From: Olivibacter sp. SDN3
Lineage (GTDB): Bacteria; Bacteroidota; Bacteroidia; Sphingobacteriales; Sphingobacteriaceae
DNA: 64,000 bases
NCBI RefSeq assembly: GCF_014334135.1
Contig: NZ_CP060497.1
Span: 3,720,001-3,784,000, forward strand
Direction of reading: 5' to 3'
Shown here: positions 26,576 through 36,369 of the stretch, in pieces
Layout: every line of letters starts with the position of its first letter
Numbering within the stretch: position 1 is the first letter of the stretch
The notes under the pieces: model-generated
The model's database searches: none
Told to the model about the DNA's origin: nothing
What the model saw: only the letters and a program-made list of their open reading frames with translations
Position numbers and translations under genes: made by a program

Positions 26576-28165
26576 TTACCATCCCGGGTTCTGCGTAAGG
26601 TTTTCATTGAGATAGCGCTCGTTTTGTGGGATCGGCCACAGGTAATGTCTGCTAACGAAATTCCGTTCCACCGCTACCACACGCACTGTGACGGCTTCTC
26701 CGCTGTTATTAACATAGGTCATACCATAAACGGGCCCCGGTAATACTTGCTCTGCGCTTTTCCAACGCCTGATGTCAAATAGGTGTAGCCCTTCGAAAGC
26801 TAATTCAATCGTACGTTCCCGTCGAATTATTTCACGCAGATCGTCAGTATTTCTGGTCGTAACCGACGGTTGTTTAACATCTGTTCGGCCATTACGTAAC
26901 TGATTCAGTGCTTGGTAAAGTGTTTCATCAAGTTGTCCCAACTCCAATTTTGCTTCAGCGAGTGTAAGAAGAACTTCCGCATAACGAATAAGCATGAGCG
27001 GAATACCACTATTTCCAGGGTTGGCGAAGTCTTCCTGTACTACGTACTTCTTGACGTTAAACCCGGTGGTAGAGGCAATATAGGTACCACCAATGGCATC
27101 TGCAGTGCCGCTGTTTGGTGCAGGGTTAAAGGTAGCATTGCTAGGAAGCTGATCGCCCTTGGTATACACGCTAAATTTCAGTCGGTTATCTCTATTATTT
27201 GTTGGTTCTAAAGGATTGTAGTTTGGATTGCCGGTAATCAAACTGCCGTCTACCATTTCGTAAAGATCAACTAGTTGACGTGTAGGTACATAAGTGCTAT
27301 TTCCGTTCTGTTGACTGTAGGGAGCTAGTATTTGAAAGGCATTGTGTGGATAGCTGTTTTTTTGATATTGCCTGGCTAGTATCGTTTCCGAACCATTCGC
27401 TGCATCATAACCAAAAAGACTACCATATGTGGGGTGTAGACTATATACGCCCAAATTGATCACGGCAGTGGCCGCATCAGCTGCTTGTTGATAGCGCTCA
27501 GCCCATAAATTTGCTCTGGCCTTCAAAGCTAGGGCAGCGCCTTTCGTTATTCGACCGATATCACCACCGGTGTACGATAAAGGTAGGGCCTGCGCGGCTT
27601 CCTCAAGTTCTTTGTCTACGAAATCCCATATGTTTTCCGAAGGTGTACGAGTTAAGGTACGAGCATCCTCCACCGAAATAGTTTCGGTGATAAGCGGGAC
27701 ATCACCAAACAGGCCAACGAGCTTAATATACTGATAAGCCCTTAATGTTTTTGCCTCTGCTTTATATCTAGCCAAAAGGTCGGCGTCGTCAAGTGCTACT
27801 CTATCTACATTTTCGAGAAAATAATTGGTCGCACGAATCCCTTTATAGGCATTTGCCCACTCTGCATCGACTTTACTATTCGTGCCATCATATACGCCCA
27901 ATGCGATTTGAGCATCAACGGCAAAGTTTTGGTTAACATGGCCGATTTCAGTCAAAGCGTCAAAGCTGAAAATATTGGTGGTATCTAAATCTAAATATAG
28001 GGCATTAACGGCGGATGAAGCATCTGCCGGAGAATTCCAAAAGACGTCCTCGGAAACCCGGTCTGTAGGGACTGTTTCCAGCAGGTCGCGGTCGCACGAT
28101 ACCATGAGGAACGTGATCATGATAGCTGCCGTTGCCGGGAATATTTGATGGAGAGTTGTTTTCAT
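26576..28165 (-). CDS. SusD/RagB-type outer-membrane nutrient-binding lipoprotein
   Basis: This protein binds a glycan or other nutrient at the cell surface and hands it to the SusC channel encoded just upstream. I use the ATG at 28165 (529 residues), which gives the lipoprotein signal MKTTLHQIFPATAAIMITFL ending in lipobox MVSC; 13 codons upstream are not needed. Visible family marks are LRAYQYIKLVGLFGDVPLIT (near 145), ALALKARANLWAERYQQA (near 210), RYAEVLLTLAEAKLELG (near 395) and the C-terminal ERTIELAFEGLHLFDIRRW with LTQNPGW at the end. The substrate is unknown, but the divergent sulfatase suggests a sulfated one. Confidence 0.93.
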   Translation of the reverse strand: MKTTLHQIFPATAAIMITFLMVSCDRDLLETVPTDRVSEDVFWNSPADASSAVNALYLDLDTTNIFSFDALTEIGHVNQNFAVDAQIALGVYDGTNSKVDAEWANAYKGIRATNYFLENVDRVALDDADLLARYKAEAKTLRAYQYIKLVGLFGDVPLITETISVEDARTLTRTPSENIWDFVDKELEEAAQALPLSYTGGDIGRITKGAALALKARANLWAERYQQAADAATAVINLGVYSLHPTYGSLFGYDAANGSETILARQYQKNSYPHNAFQILAPYSQQNGNSTYVPTRQLVDLYEMVDGSLITGNPNYNPLEPTNNRDNRLKFSVYTKGDQLPSNATFNPAPNSGTADAIGGTYIASTTGFNVKKYVVQEDFANPGNSGIPLMLIRYAEVLLTLAEAKLELGQLDETLYQALNQLRNGRTDVKQPSVTTRNTDDLREIIRRERTIELAFEGLHLFDIRRWKSAEQVLPGPVYGMTYVNNSGEAVTVRVVAVERNFVSRHYLWPIPQNERYLNENLTQNPGW

Positions 28166-28216
28166 CTGTTTGTTTATAAATATTTTAATCCTGTTGGGGT
28201 TCATTTCTCAGTTTGT

Positions 28217-31200
28217 TTAGTAGGTTAAATTTATGCCAAGGGTGTAAAGCGACGTTTGCGGATAATAAACCGCGCGGCCCGATCCTACTTCAGGATCGAG
28301 ATTCCATTCGTTTAGTTTGGAAAATGTCAGCAGATTTGTTCCTGATATGTAAACGCGCGCCCGCTGTAGGTGTAGTTTCTTGGCAACTTGCTCTGGTAAC
28401 GCATAAGCTAACTGAACGTTCTTCAATCGAAGATAGGATGCATCAACTACCAGTCGGTCTGAAGTAGCCACATTTCGTAAGTCAAATTTGATTGGCCTTG
28501 GGAATCTTGCATCTGGATGCTCTGGTGTCCAATAGTTATTGGCATATACCTGATGGGTAAAACCTTCTTGATTACCCATTTCAGCAAGCGCACCCGCCAG
28601 TCGTGTGTCTACGTCCGCAGCCCCCTGTAAGAGTACGTTGAGTTCGAATGACTTGTAACTGAATGATGAATTTAGACCAAAGGTATAGATGGGAAATGGG
28701 TTGCCTATAGCTTCCATATCATTGGAATTAATCAGCCCATCTCCGTTCAGATCGAGGTATTTAACATCACCAGGCTGTGTATTGGCGGCATATGTGGCGC
28801 CATAGGCAGCAATTTCCTCTGCGGATTGAAAGAGACCATCTGTCCGGTAACCCCATAAGGTATTTACTGGTAAACCTGTTTGTATGATATAACGTGGATC
28901 GATATCTGAGCCATTAATGTAGGGGCCTGTACCTTTGAGGTCGATTACCTCATTATGATTGATGTTAAAATTTGCCGAGACACTATAATTAAATCGATCT
29001 GCCCCTCTATTGGAGTTATACCCCAAGCTGAATTCCCAGCCCTTATTTTCTACAGACCCGGCGTTTTGAGGAGGAGCGATTAACCCAACCGTGGATGGGA
29101 TATCGAGATTTAAGAGAATGTCATTAGTCACTTTTCGATAGTAATCTATGGTGAGATTAAGTTTGCTGTTCAGTAATAGCGCATCGATCCCGATATCCAG
29201 CTGCGTAGTAGACTCCCAGCCAAGATCTGTATTGGCCAGAATCTGTTGGCGATAACCCTGGGCAATGGTACTGCCGAAGGGGTAGCCTACCGCTTCTAAA
29301 GCGGCATAGTAGCTGTACAGGTCAACGGACTGATTACCTGTTTCACCCCATGACCCCCTAAGTTTTAGATCGTTTATCGTTGATCTTATATTTTCAAAGA
29401 ATGACTCATCAGCTATCCGCCAGCCAAGGGAGAACGAGGGGAAGAAACTGTATTGCCTGGCACCTGTAAACTTAGAGGAACCGTCATAACGACCGTTTAC
29501 TTCTAAGAGGTACCGATTAAACAAAGCATAATTTATCCGACCGAAATAGGAGCGTAGACCAAATTCGTGGTCCCATCCGTCATTGTCCTTAGTCCCGTCG
29601 TCGGCACCCTGACCGATGGAATTGATATCATTACTATGAAACCGTTCGCGATAGGCTGTCAGGTAATTGCGTGTGTTTCCTATTTGGGAATAACCGATTA
29701 AACCCTTTAAGTAATGGTCTTGAAACGTACGTTCGTACGTGAGTAAGTTGTTGATGGTATATTCCTTAAAATTATCGCGACGTTCTAATAAACTGTTGTT
29801 AACCACAGTTTTGGTGATGTTGGTATTCTGGTCGGTATTGGAGTATGCATTTGTAAAATTTTTATCATTTGTAAAGTTGGCGCGCCCTGCCAGCTGGACG
29901 GAAAAGTCGAGTCCTTCCAGGATATGGATGTCGGCCTTGACATACCCCGATAACAGATCGTCCTTCCGTCTTGATAGTCCGCCCTGTTCTGCAAACATTA
30001 AGGGGTTGTTTCCCTGTGTACTCAATCCATAGGTTCCATCGGGGTATTTTGGAACAGCCCATAAGGAGCCATGGAAAAAGTTGTTGATGGGATCTACTGT
30101 GGGTGCCGTTGATTGGTTGTACCGATAATTTACGTCGCCGCTGAAAGTGAGCTGTTTCGATACGTGATAGATCGAATTGAATTTGGCTTCGGCCAACTTG
30201 TTATCAAAATTGGTGATAATACCATCCTGGCTATTATAGCGAACACTTAAGCGATTCCGGGTTTTATCATTTCCACCGGAAACAGCAATGTGGTGGTTTT
30301 GGTGAGGTGCGGTATGCAGCATGGTTTGAAACCAGGTATTTGGAAGTGGATATTGATACCGGTCTGTGGCGTTAACCCAGGTTTGTATCGATTCTTCAGT
30401 GAATCTGTCGGGTACCGCGACCCCCGCGTTACTATAGGCTACGGCCTGTAGGTTCATATATTGCTCCAAAGCCATCATCTTAGGTCTGTTGATCGCGTTC
30501 TGCAAAGCATAATAGCCGTTGTAGTCAACCTGCACCTGACTCTCTTTGGCTTTCTTTGTAGTAATTAATACTACACCATTGGTGGCTCTCGATCCGTAGA
30601 TAGCGGTGCTGGCAGCATCTTTAAGTACCGTGATATTTTCGATATCATCGGGATTAATGTCCGTCATCCGTTGTTCAAATCCATCCACAATAACCAGTGC
30701 TTCATTTTTGCTCAGATCAAATCCATCTGTAGAGGCAAGATTACTGTTGAAGGTGGTGATGCCTCTAACGCGTATGTTGGCCGTTGATCTGCCAGGAGCT
30801 CCTCCACGATCTTGAATGGTTACACCTGGCATGGTACCTTGCATAGCTTGCTGGATATTAGAAACCGGGCGTTGAGTGAGCTGCGTACCGTCAATACTGG
30901 CAACTGAATTAGTTAATGATGAGCGTTTTTGGCTGCCGTAGCCAACAACGACAACCTCGTCCAACTGTCCTGCATCTGGCTGTAAGGCTAGGGTGAGCTG
31001 ATGTTGATTGGCAACGAGCTCCAAGGCAGTGTAACCTATATATTGTACGCGAATGGTAACCGGCAGTTCCTGGGAAAGTTTTAAAATAAAACTGCCGTTT
31101 TCATCTGACTTAGTAGATAAGGAAGTGCCTATCACATTAACCGTAGCGCCGGGGAGCTTTTCTCCAGTTTGTTCGTCGATAATGGTTCCGCTTAGTGTTG

Positions 31201-31330
31201 TCGGTTCTTGCTGTTGCGCAGAGGTAAAGTTAGGCCACATATAACAAGTGAAGGAGATAGCAAGAGACAATAAGGTACGTAGTGGCAATAGCCTTTCTTT
31301 AGGCCGATTGCCGCGATAAGTTGCTGACAT
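28217..31330 (-). CDS. SusC/RagA-type TonB-dependent outer-membrane transporter
   Basis: This 1037-residue protein forms the plug-and-barrel partner of the SusD gene that follows. After a signal region (to about 38) comes a carboxypeptidase-regulatory-like domain (TLSGTIIDEQTGEKLPGATVN, 44-64). The SusC hallmark VVVGYGSQKRSS lies near 128 and the plug ends in YGSRATNGVVLITTKKAKE near 245. The rest is the 22-strand barrel, ending GINLTY with a terminal aromatic. The ATG matches the hydrophobic LLSLAISFTCYM signal downstream. An 18-bp palindrome lies 40 bases before the start. It probably imports oligomers released by the neighbouring sulfatase and SGNH hydrolase. Confidence 0.93.
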   Translation of the reverse strand: MSATYRGNRPKERLLPLRTLLSLAISFTCYMWPNFTSAQQQEPTTLSGTIIDEQTGEKLPGATVNVIGTSLSTKSDENGSFILKLSQELPVTIRVQYIGYTALELVANQHQLTLALQPDAGQLDEVVVVGYGSQKRSSLTNSVASIDGTQLTQRPVSNIQQAMQGTMPGVTIQDRGGAPGRSTANIRVRGITTFNSNLASTDGFDLSKNEALVIVDGFEQRMTDINPDDIENITVLKDAASTAIYGSRATNGVVLITTKKAKESQVQVDYNGYYALQNAINRPKMMALEQYMNLQAVAYSNAGVAVPDRFTEESIQTWVNATDRYQYPLPNTWFQTMLHTAPHQNHHIAVSGGNDKTRNRLSVRYNSQDGIITNFDNKLAEAKFNSIYHVSKQLTFSGDVNYRYNQSTAPTVDPINNFFHGSLWAVPKYPDGTYGLSTQGNNPLMFAEQGGLSRRKDDLLSGYVKADIHILEGLDFSVQLAGRANFTNDKNFTNAYSNTDQNTNITKTVVNNSLLERRDNFKEYTINNLLTYERTFQDHYLKGLIGYSQIGNTRNYLTAYRERFHSNDINSIGQGADDGTKDNDGWDHEFGLRSYFGRINYALFNRYLLEVNGRYDGSSKFTGARQYSFFPSFSLGWRIADESFFENIRSTINDLKLRGSWGETGNQSVDLYSYYAALEAVGYPFGSTIAQGYRQQILANTDLGWESTTQLDIGIDALLLNSKLNLTIDYYRKVTNDILLNLDIPSTVGLIAPPQNAGSVENKGWEFSLGYNSNRGADRFNYSVSANFNINHNEVIDLKGTGPYINGSDIDPRYIIQTGLPVNTLWGYRTDGLFQSAEEIAAYGATYAANTQPGDVKYLDLNGDGLINSNDMEAIGNPFPIYTFGLNSSFSYKSFELNVLLQGAADVDTRLAGALAEMGNQEGFTHQVYANNYWTPEHPDARFPRPIKFDLRNVATSDRLVVDASYLRLKNVQLAYALPEQVAKKLHLQRARVYISGTNLLTFSKLNEWNLDPEVGSGRAVYYPQTSLYTLGINLTY

Positions 31331-31649
31331 AAATTAATTTTTATATATCCGATTGGGTTGTGATAATCCGTAGAAATTAATTTCTACAGATGCGAACGCT
31401 GCAAATATAGAGGAGGTTGAAATTAAAACCAAATTAAATCTATATATTTTATAGTCTTTTTTTTAATTTGCAGGTGTTTCTGTGTGTGTAATTTGATTAT
31501 TTTATTGTTAAAATATTTTTATTCAAATACTTATGAATTTTATATGAACTGTTTGTTTGTTTTTGATTTTAGAAAAATACCCGTTAAGGATGGTATTTTA
31601 GAACAGCGCTGAGGCATATGCAGGATCAAGCGAGGTATATTTTGTTCCT
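31331..31649. other. SusC upstream region, AT-rich, no gene
   Basis: Apart from the palindrome at 31370-31387, these 319 bases are AT-rich with T-runs and no convincing ORF. They must carry the promoter for the susCD operon (minus strand), but I could not assign a clear -33/-7 pair. Confidence 0.5.
31370..31387. promoter_or_regulatory. 18-bp perfect palindrome upstream of susC
   Basis: GTAGAAATTAATTTCTAC is fully self-complementary and lies 40-57 bases before the SusC start codon, where a repressor or regulator dimer would overlap the promoter. No second copy was noticed. Confidence 0.5.
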
Positions 31650-31745
31650 ATGATACGTATATTTTTTTCGTCTTTTCTTGTGATTTTATACCTTAATTTT
31701 ATCCCATGTCTGCCTCTGCTGAGGGTAATACTACGGTCGCTTTTC

Positions 31746-31892
31746 CTTTTAATGTATGATTTATCACAGGACTCAGAGGAGGAGGATAATGTGGCAACTA
31801 ATTATCCCGATACCATCGAGAAGATACAAGCCTTTATGAAAGCAGCTCATAGAGAAAATGCTGTTTTTCCTTTTCAACATGAAAGTGATTGA
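31746..31892 (+). pseudogene. C-terminal remnant of a sulfatase gene
   Basis: The frame reads MYDLSQDSEEEDNVATNYPD and continues to AHRENAVFPFQHESD and a stop. This is the standard end of an S1 sulfatase; compare ELYDLSRDLQEQQDVA and DSEIFPFDN at the end of the intact sulfatase at 8040-9458. Upstream of about 31746 the frame turns into hydrophobic sequence unrelated to sulfatases, and no formylglycine motif precedes it. The first 400 or so residues are gone. The remnant ends 50 bases before an intact sulfatase of a different subtype. Confidence 0.65.
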
Positions 31893-31942
31893 AGCGAAGG
31901 CTAGGTTGCTCTTTTTCAAAAAAATTAAATAAAATATAAAGA

Positions 31943-33346
31943 ATGAATAAACTATTCCGAAGATTACTTTTCCTGGTAAGCGCTGTTAGCTTTACCTTTT
32001 GCTTGGCTCGTGCACAACAGCACAATATAAAAAGAAAACCTAATTTTATTGTCGTTTTCACAGACGACCAGGGCTATGGAGATTTAGGTACTTATGGCAG
32101 TCCGACAATTAAAACTCCAAATATTGATCAAATGGCCAACGAAGGCCAGAAATGGACAAATTTTTATGTGGCGGCTAACGTGTGTACACCTTCGAGGGCA
32201 GGTTTGCTGACAGGGCGTTTACCCATCCGTAGTGGTATGCAAGGTGATAGCGCACGTGTATTATTCCCGCACTCAAAAGGCGGATTGCCGGAAACCGAGA
32301 TTACGATCGCCAGTCTGTTGAAACAACAGCAATATCAAACAGCCATTATCGGCAAATGGCATTTGGGAAGTCAGCCAGAATTTTTGCCGACTAAACACGG
32401 CTTCGACTATTATTTCGGTATTCCTTACAGCAATGATATGGATAGGGTAGACTCCGTGCCCTACGTAAAAGCAATAACGGAACCTAAAAACGAATACTTT
32501 CAGGTGCCCTTAATGCGAAATGAGGAGATTATTGAACGTCCTGCCATTCAAAACACGCTCACAGAACGTTATACCGAGGAGGCCGTTCAATACATACGTT
32601 CGCATCAGCAGCAACCTTTCTTTCTGTATTTAGCTCACTCGATGCCACATGTGCCTCTATTTGCGAATAAAAAGTTTGAAGGTAAAAGTGCTCGTGGACT
32701 CTACGGAGATGTCATTGAAGAAATAGATTGGAGTGTTGGCGAAATTTTAAAAACCTTAAAGGATACAGGGCTTGATCAGGATACTTATGTGGTTTTCATA
32801 ACGGACAATGGCCCGTGGAAATTATTTAGAGAGCTCGGAGGATCTTCCGGTCCGTTATACGGCGCAAAAGGAAATAGTTACGAGGGCGGTGTACGTGTTC
32901 CTGCTGTTTTTTGGGCGCCAGGCAGGGTCAAACATCGCCAGGTAACTGAAATTGGAAGTACTCTGGATATTCTTAGTACGATAGCGAGCTTGGCAGATGC
33001 TAAATTACCAACAGATCGCGTATATGATGGCTTTGATTTGAGCGATGTATTAATTGGTAAAAGTGAAAAAAGCCCGAGAGAGGAAATGTTTTATTACCAC
33101 GGTTCAAAACTGGTAGCTGTTCGAAAAGGTGCCTATAAGCTCAATTTGTATAGTAATAGCGAATTGGGCTATCCTGAAGCTTTAGAGAAGCTGGAGAAGC
33201 CTCAGCTTTTTAATTTGAACGAAGACATAGCTGAAAACTATGATGTGGCAGATAAACACTCAGACACCGTAGATGAACTAGTAAGGTTGGTAGATGAACA
33301 TAAAAGAACAGTGAAACCTGTGGTCAGCCAGCTGGATATTTATTAA
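31943..33346 (+). CDS. Secreted sulfatase (arylsulfatase A-like, S1 family)
   Basis: This is a 467-residue exported enzyme that cleaves sulfate esters. The signal peptide ends near residue 25 (LARAQ). D41 and D42 in FTDDQGYGD bind calcium. C81 of VCTPSRAGLLTGRLPIRSGM is the cysteine converted to formylglycine. IGKWHLG near 135 provides the conserved Lys and His, and FITDNGPW near 288 the second Asp-Asn metal pair. Its closest general pattern is that of arylsulfatase A-type enzymes. Together with the divergent SusCD pair it suggests uptake of a sulfated glycan. It differs clearly from the sulfatase at 8040 (CTPSR versus CAPSR context, different C-terminus). Confidence 0.92.
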   Translation: MNKLFRRLLFLVSAVSFTFCLARAQQHNIKRKPNFIVVFTDDQGYGDLGTYGSPTIKTPNIDQMANEGQKWTNFYVAANVCTPSRAGLLTGRLPIRSGMQGDSARVLFPHSKGGLPETEITIASLLKQQQYQTAIIGKWHLGSQPEFLPTKHGFDYYFGIPYSNDMDRVDSVPYVKAITEPKNEYFQVPLMRNEEIIERPAIQNTLTERYTEEAVQYIRSHQQQPFFLYLAHSMPHVPLFANKKFEGKSARGLYGDVIEEIDWSVGEILKTLKDTGLDQDTYVVFITDNGPWKLFRELGGSSGPLYGAKGNSYEGGVRVPAVFWAPGRVKHRQVTEIGSTLDILSTIASLADAKLPTDRVYDGFDLSDVLIGKSEKSPREEMFYYHGSKLVAVRKGAYKLNLYSNSELGYPEALEKLEKPQLFNLNEDIAENYDVADKHSDTVDELVRLVDEHKRTVKPVVSQLDIY

Positions 33347-33412
33347 TCAGGAAGCCGTGTACGATATACTGGAGAATTGTTCGTTTCAACGTGCAGAAGT
33401 AGCTTTGTAGGT

Positions 33413-34021
33413 CTATATACCTTTAAAATAATCCAAAAGTGTTTCGGCCCAAATTCGGTATCCTTGTGCATTCATATGAAGATCGTCTTCCAAAAACAGC
33501 TCTTTTCTAGGTTGTTTTTTATTATTTAGCATTAGTGAAAACACATCAATATAGCTACCGCCTATCCTGTTAATAGACTGCTGCAGCATGTTATTGGTTC
33601 GTATAATATCAGGAAGTAAATGGAGCCTCGATAGACTTGGTTTGATGCTAATAACGGCCAATGCTTGGTTTGGGTATTTCCCTTGGATTTTGTTCACTAA
33701 CGCTTTAAATGAGTTCAGGATAGCGGTAGGGGTTTCGCCATTTGCAATATCATTGTCGCCACCGTATAAAACAATATTTTTCGGATACACTCCAGCAAAT
33801 ACCGTGTCGAAATAATATAAGCAATCCTTATAGGTAGATCCGCCAAAACCCATATTCAGCGTATGTAGTGGGCAAAGATCATCTTTCATGTTCGCCCATA
33901 GCCGGAAGGAAGAGCTTCCATAAAATGCCACTAGATCGTTGCTATGCTTTAGCTTGGCGGTGCGCTTTTTTATTAAAGAGATTTCCTCATCCCATTGTTC
34001 TTGTATTAGATTTTCCTGCAT
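33413..34021 (-). CDS. SGNH/GDSL-type hydrolase
   Basis: The protein has 202 residues and no signal peptide. The block I region is VAFYGSSSFRLW (31-42), with the nucleophile serine in GSSS. YGGDNDIANG near 90 matches the GxND block III, and DDLHMNAQGYRIWAE near 178 gives the catalytic Asp and His of block V. Such enzymes are esterases or deacetylases; many Bacteroidota members act on acetylated sugars. It follows the sulfatase in convergent orientation, so a role in deacetylating the same glycan is possible but not shown. Its cytoplasmic location would mean it acts after import. Confidence 0.85.
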   Translation of the reverse strand: MQENLIQEQWDEEISLIKKRTAKLKHSNDLVAFYGSSSFRLWANMKDDLCPLHTLNMGFGGSTYKDCLYYFDTVFAGVYPKNIVLYGGDNDIANGETPTAILNSFKALVNKIQGKYPNQALAVISIKPSLSRLHLLPDIIRTNNMLQQSINRIGGSYIDVFSLMLNNKKQPRKELFLEDDLHMNAQGYRIWAETLLDYFKGI

Positions 34022-34077
34022 ATTATTTAGTTTATGTTATACATCAATTAAGAAAATGTAGTTCATCAATCAATTGC

Positions 34078-35976
34078 TTACAGTTTACGCTTAGCTTGCT
34101 CCAGCTCTTGCTTAAAAGCTGAGCGGTATTTGTTTACAAAATCTGTTATGCCTAACTTCTGATCGAACAATGGGTGCTCACTTATTTTGAAAGGCTTTAA
34201 AATCTCACAATATCTTTTTGCTTCATGAATTCGTTTGTCGAAATAAAGCATGACGATGGGTACTATCATGGGTTCGGGATCAGTTTCTAAGGCTAATCGA
34301 AAGGCACCGGGCTTGAACTCACCCGGGATATCGTCTTCGGTACGATAAGAGGTTCCCTCCGGACTGATGATGATGTTGTAGCCATCAAGCAAAAAAGCCT
34401 TAGCGGTATCGAAAAAATGATTGCGCGCAGCATCGCGTTTATTGGTGTCCGTACTATCTGACTCTTTGGTGAATACATTGATATAACCTAATTTTTCATA
34501 ATAATCTTGATGGGCAAACTCTCTTGATCGGCCAATCCGTACGGTGCGTATACCGGGATCGCCATATTTAACATCAAGAATCATCGCACTGATGAAATGA
34601 GATTCCAAAGTGATCTGAAAATTGTTGTTGAGGGTGTAATCAGGGTGATTAAGTAAATGGTTGTAAATAAAAATATGACCAGGTTTATCGGGTAGGTGAT
34701 GCCAACCTTCCATTTGATAGTCAAAGAAGGTACAAAGCCTGCGCACAGCAGCTGAACAGGCTTTTCGTGTTTCTGCAGCGTCTGGTTCCCGATTAGTATC
34801 AGTGACTACCTCATACACCTCCTGTAAGTGCCTTAAGAAAAGCATCTCCTGTTTTTCTGCTCGCAGCAAATCAAGACAGATGGATGCTATTCGACGTTCA
34901 CGTGAAGTACCCACTTCTATTAACTGATGTAAAATTTCGAAAGCTAAGTATTTCGTTGTGCGGTGCTTGAGCAAATGCGGTATTTGATGAAGCTCAGAGG
35001 ATGCTTTGATCTGTGTTTGATAGCTCTCAATAAGGTATTGGATGGTGAGCTGATTAGCATTGAAGTGTAAACTTAAAAAACGGATAAACGCAGCGTTAAT
35101 GTGGTTATCTACTAACCAATTTAAGCGGGTATAAAAACGCAGGGCAAAACTATTATCTGACTTCAGGAGCGAGTTAAGGCGCGTATTTTCGATGAAGTAC
35201 GTAGATGTCCTGCGAACGACATATGCCGTACAGATTTCTTTCTCTGCGATCATACAAGGCCAACCGAAAATAAAGCCCTGGTCGGAAATGGGCCACTGAC
35301 TTAATCGTTGCGTGTGTTCAATACGCTCCATCCGGATGTTGCCCTCGATTAAAATATAAAGTCCATCCGAAAAAGTATCCTGTTGAAAAACAACGTCGTC
35401 AGGACGGTATTCCCTGCGGACAGCTTGCTTTGCGATAAGCATCAGTTCTGTATCTTCAAAAAACTCGAAAAAAGGGGATCTCTTTAAAAGCCCCATGATC
35501 GCTTGGGGTTGCTGAGCAACAGAATCGTAATGGTGATCATGATCTTGCGTTTTTATTGCACTATCTGGAGGAAGGATGCTTTGCTGATTTAATACAGCTT
35601 TTTTAAGGAGCAAAAACTGCTTTTTGCAAACATGTATATGGAGGTTTACATCGGTGAGTGTATGAAGAAAAGTGTGGTAGGCGTGCAATTCTACCCGGAA
35701 GAAAGTTGCTCGTTCAGAAGCGACAAGTACATTTTTCGTATGTCTTCCGGGTGGGTTGAGTCCATTCCATCCGATAGGTAGCGCTTGACCGGTAAATTGA
35801 CATACTTCGATTTCAGGATCTCCTTCATTTAGCGCAACATAAAAGCGTACACTGCCTGCTAAGAGCCAATGGATATACTCGACTTTTTTGTGTATGTGAC
35901 ACACAAGTGTGTCTTTTGTTAGTTCGACACACGTTCCGTCTGGGAAATAACGTTTTAAAACTGCTGAATTGATCAA
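34078..35976 (-). CDS. Fusion of cyclic-nucleotide-binding-like domains with a PlsC-type acyltransferase
   Basis: This 632-residue protein has no signal peptide or clear membrane segment. Residues 15-125 and 165-275 each resemble a CNB (CRP-like) beta-roll; the second has RREYRPDDVVFQQDTFSDGLYILIEG. The usual phosphate-binding Glu and Arg-Ala motif is not seen, so cAMP binding is doubtful. Residues 300-415 are helical. Residues 430-600 resemble 1-acylglycerol-3-phosphate acyltransferases: NHLLNHPDY (439-447), ISPEGTSYR (537-545) and FKPGAFRLALE (554-564). The His and Asp are spaced H-x5-D instead of the canonical H-x4-D. A regulated lipid acyltransferase is the best guess. Confidence 0.72.
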   Translation of the reverse strand: MINSAVLKRYFPDGTCVELTKDTLVCHIHKKVEYIHWLLAGSVRFYVALNEGDPEIEVCQFTGQALPIGWNGLNPPGRHTKNVLVASERATFFRVELHAYHTFLHTLTDVNLHIHVCKKQFLLLKKAVLNQQSILPPDSAIKTQDHDHHYDSVAQQPQAIMGLLKRSPFFEFFEDTELMLIAKQAVRREYRPDDVVFQQDTFSDGLYILIEGNIRMERIEHTQRLSQWPISDQGFIFGWPCMIAEKEICTAYVVRRTSTYFIENTRLNSLLKSDNSFALRFYTRLNWLVDNHINAAFIRFLSLHFNANQLTIQYLIESYQTQIKASSELHQIPHLLKHRTTKYLAFEILHQLIEVGTSRERRIASICLDLLRAEKQEMLFLRHLQEVYEVVTDTNREPDAAETRKACSAAVRRLCTFFDYQMEGWHHLPDKPGHIFIYNHLLNHPDYTLNNNFQITLESHFISAMILDVKYGDPGIRTVRIGRSREFAHQDYYEKLGYINVFTKESDSTDTNKRDAARNHFFDTAKAFLLDGYNIIISPEGTSYRTEDDIPGEFKPGAFRLALETDPEPMIVPIVMLYFDKRIHEAKRYCEILKPFKISEHPLFDQKLGITDFVNKYRSAFKQELEQAKRKL

Positions 35977-36369
35977 TATGCTGTTAATAAGAACAAAATC
36001 TGTTGATATTATTGTTGTTTGGCTTCCTTATTGCCTAATAAATAGTGTATTTATTTTTAATGCTTTGTTTTGTGCTGCTTTTTGGTTAAAAATAATAAAA
36101 AATATTTACGTTATTGATTAAAAAATAAAGATATGAATAGCTTCTTTAAGGTTATTTTGCTTTATTCATTATTTAAAATACGAAATTAGTTGATGTTACC
36201 TCTATAAAAGGCATTAGATGCCTAACACTTGGCATGAGTTGTAACACAAAACAGAGAATCTAATAATGGAAATAGCTCCCAACTTAGGAAAGTTTTGTAT
36301 GATCATCTATTTTCTTGTATATACGTTGATTTTCCTGTCAGGAGCATATGATGCAAAGCAGCTGTACGT
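35977..36369. other. AT-rich intergenic region
   Basis: This 393-base region lies upstream of the CNB/acyltransferase gene and downstream of the peroxidase gene. It has long A/T runs (36020-36180). A 36-codon open frame at 36266 to about 36373 (MEIAPNLGKFCMIIYFL..) contains a hydrophobic run but overlaps the peroxidase stop and has no other support. No terminator hairpin was recognised. Confidence 0.4.

Noticed and set aside
34078-35976. cAMP-regulated protein acetyltransferase like mycobacterial Pat
   Set aside because: The catalytic part looks like PlsC, not GNAT, and the CNB-like domains lack the usual phosphate-binding motif.
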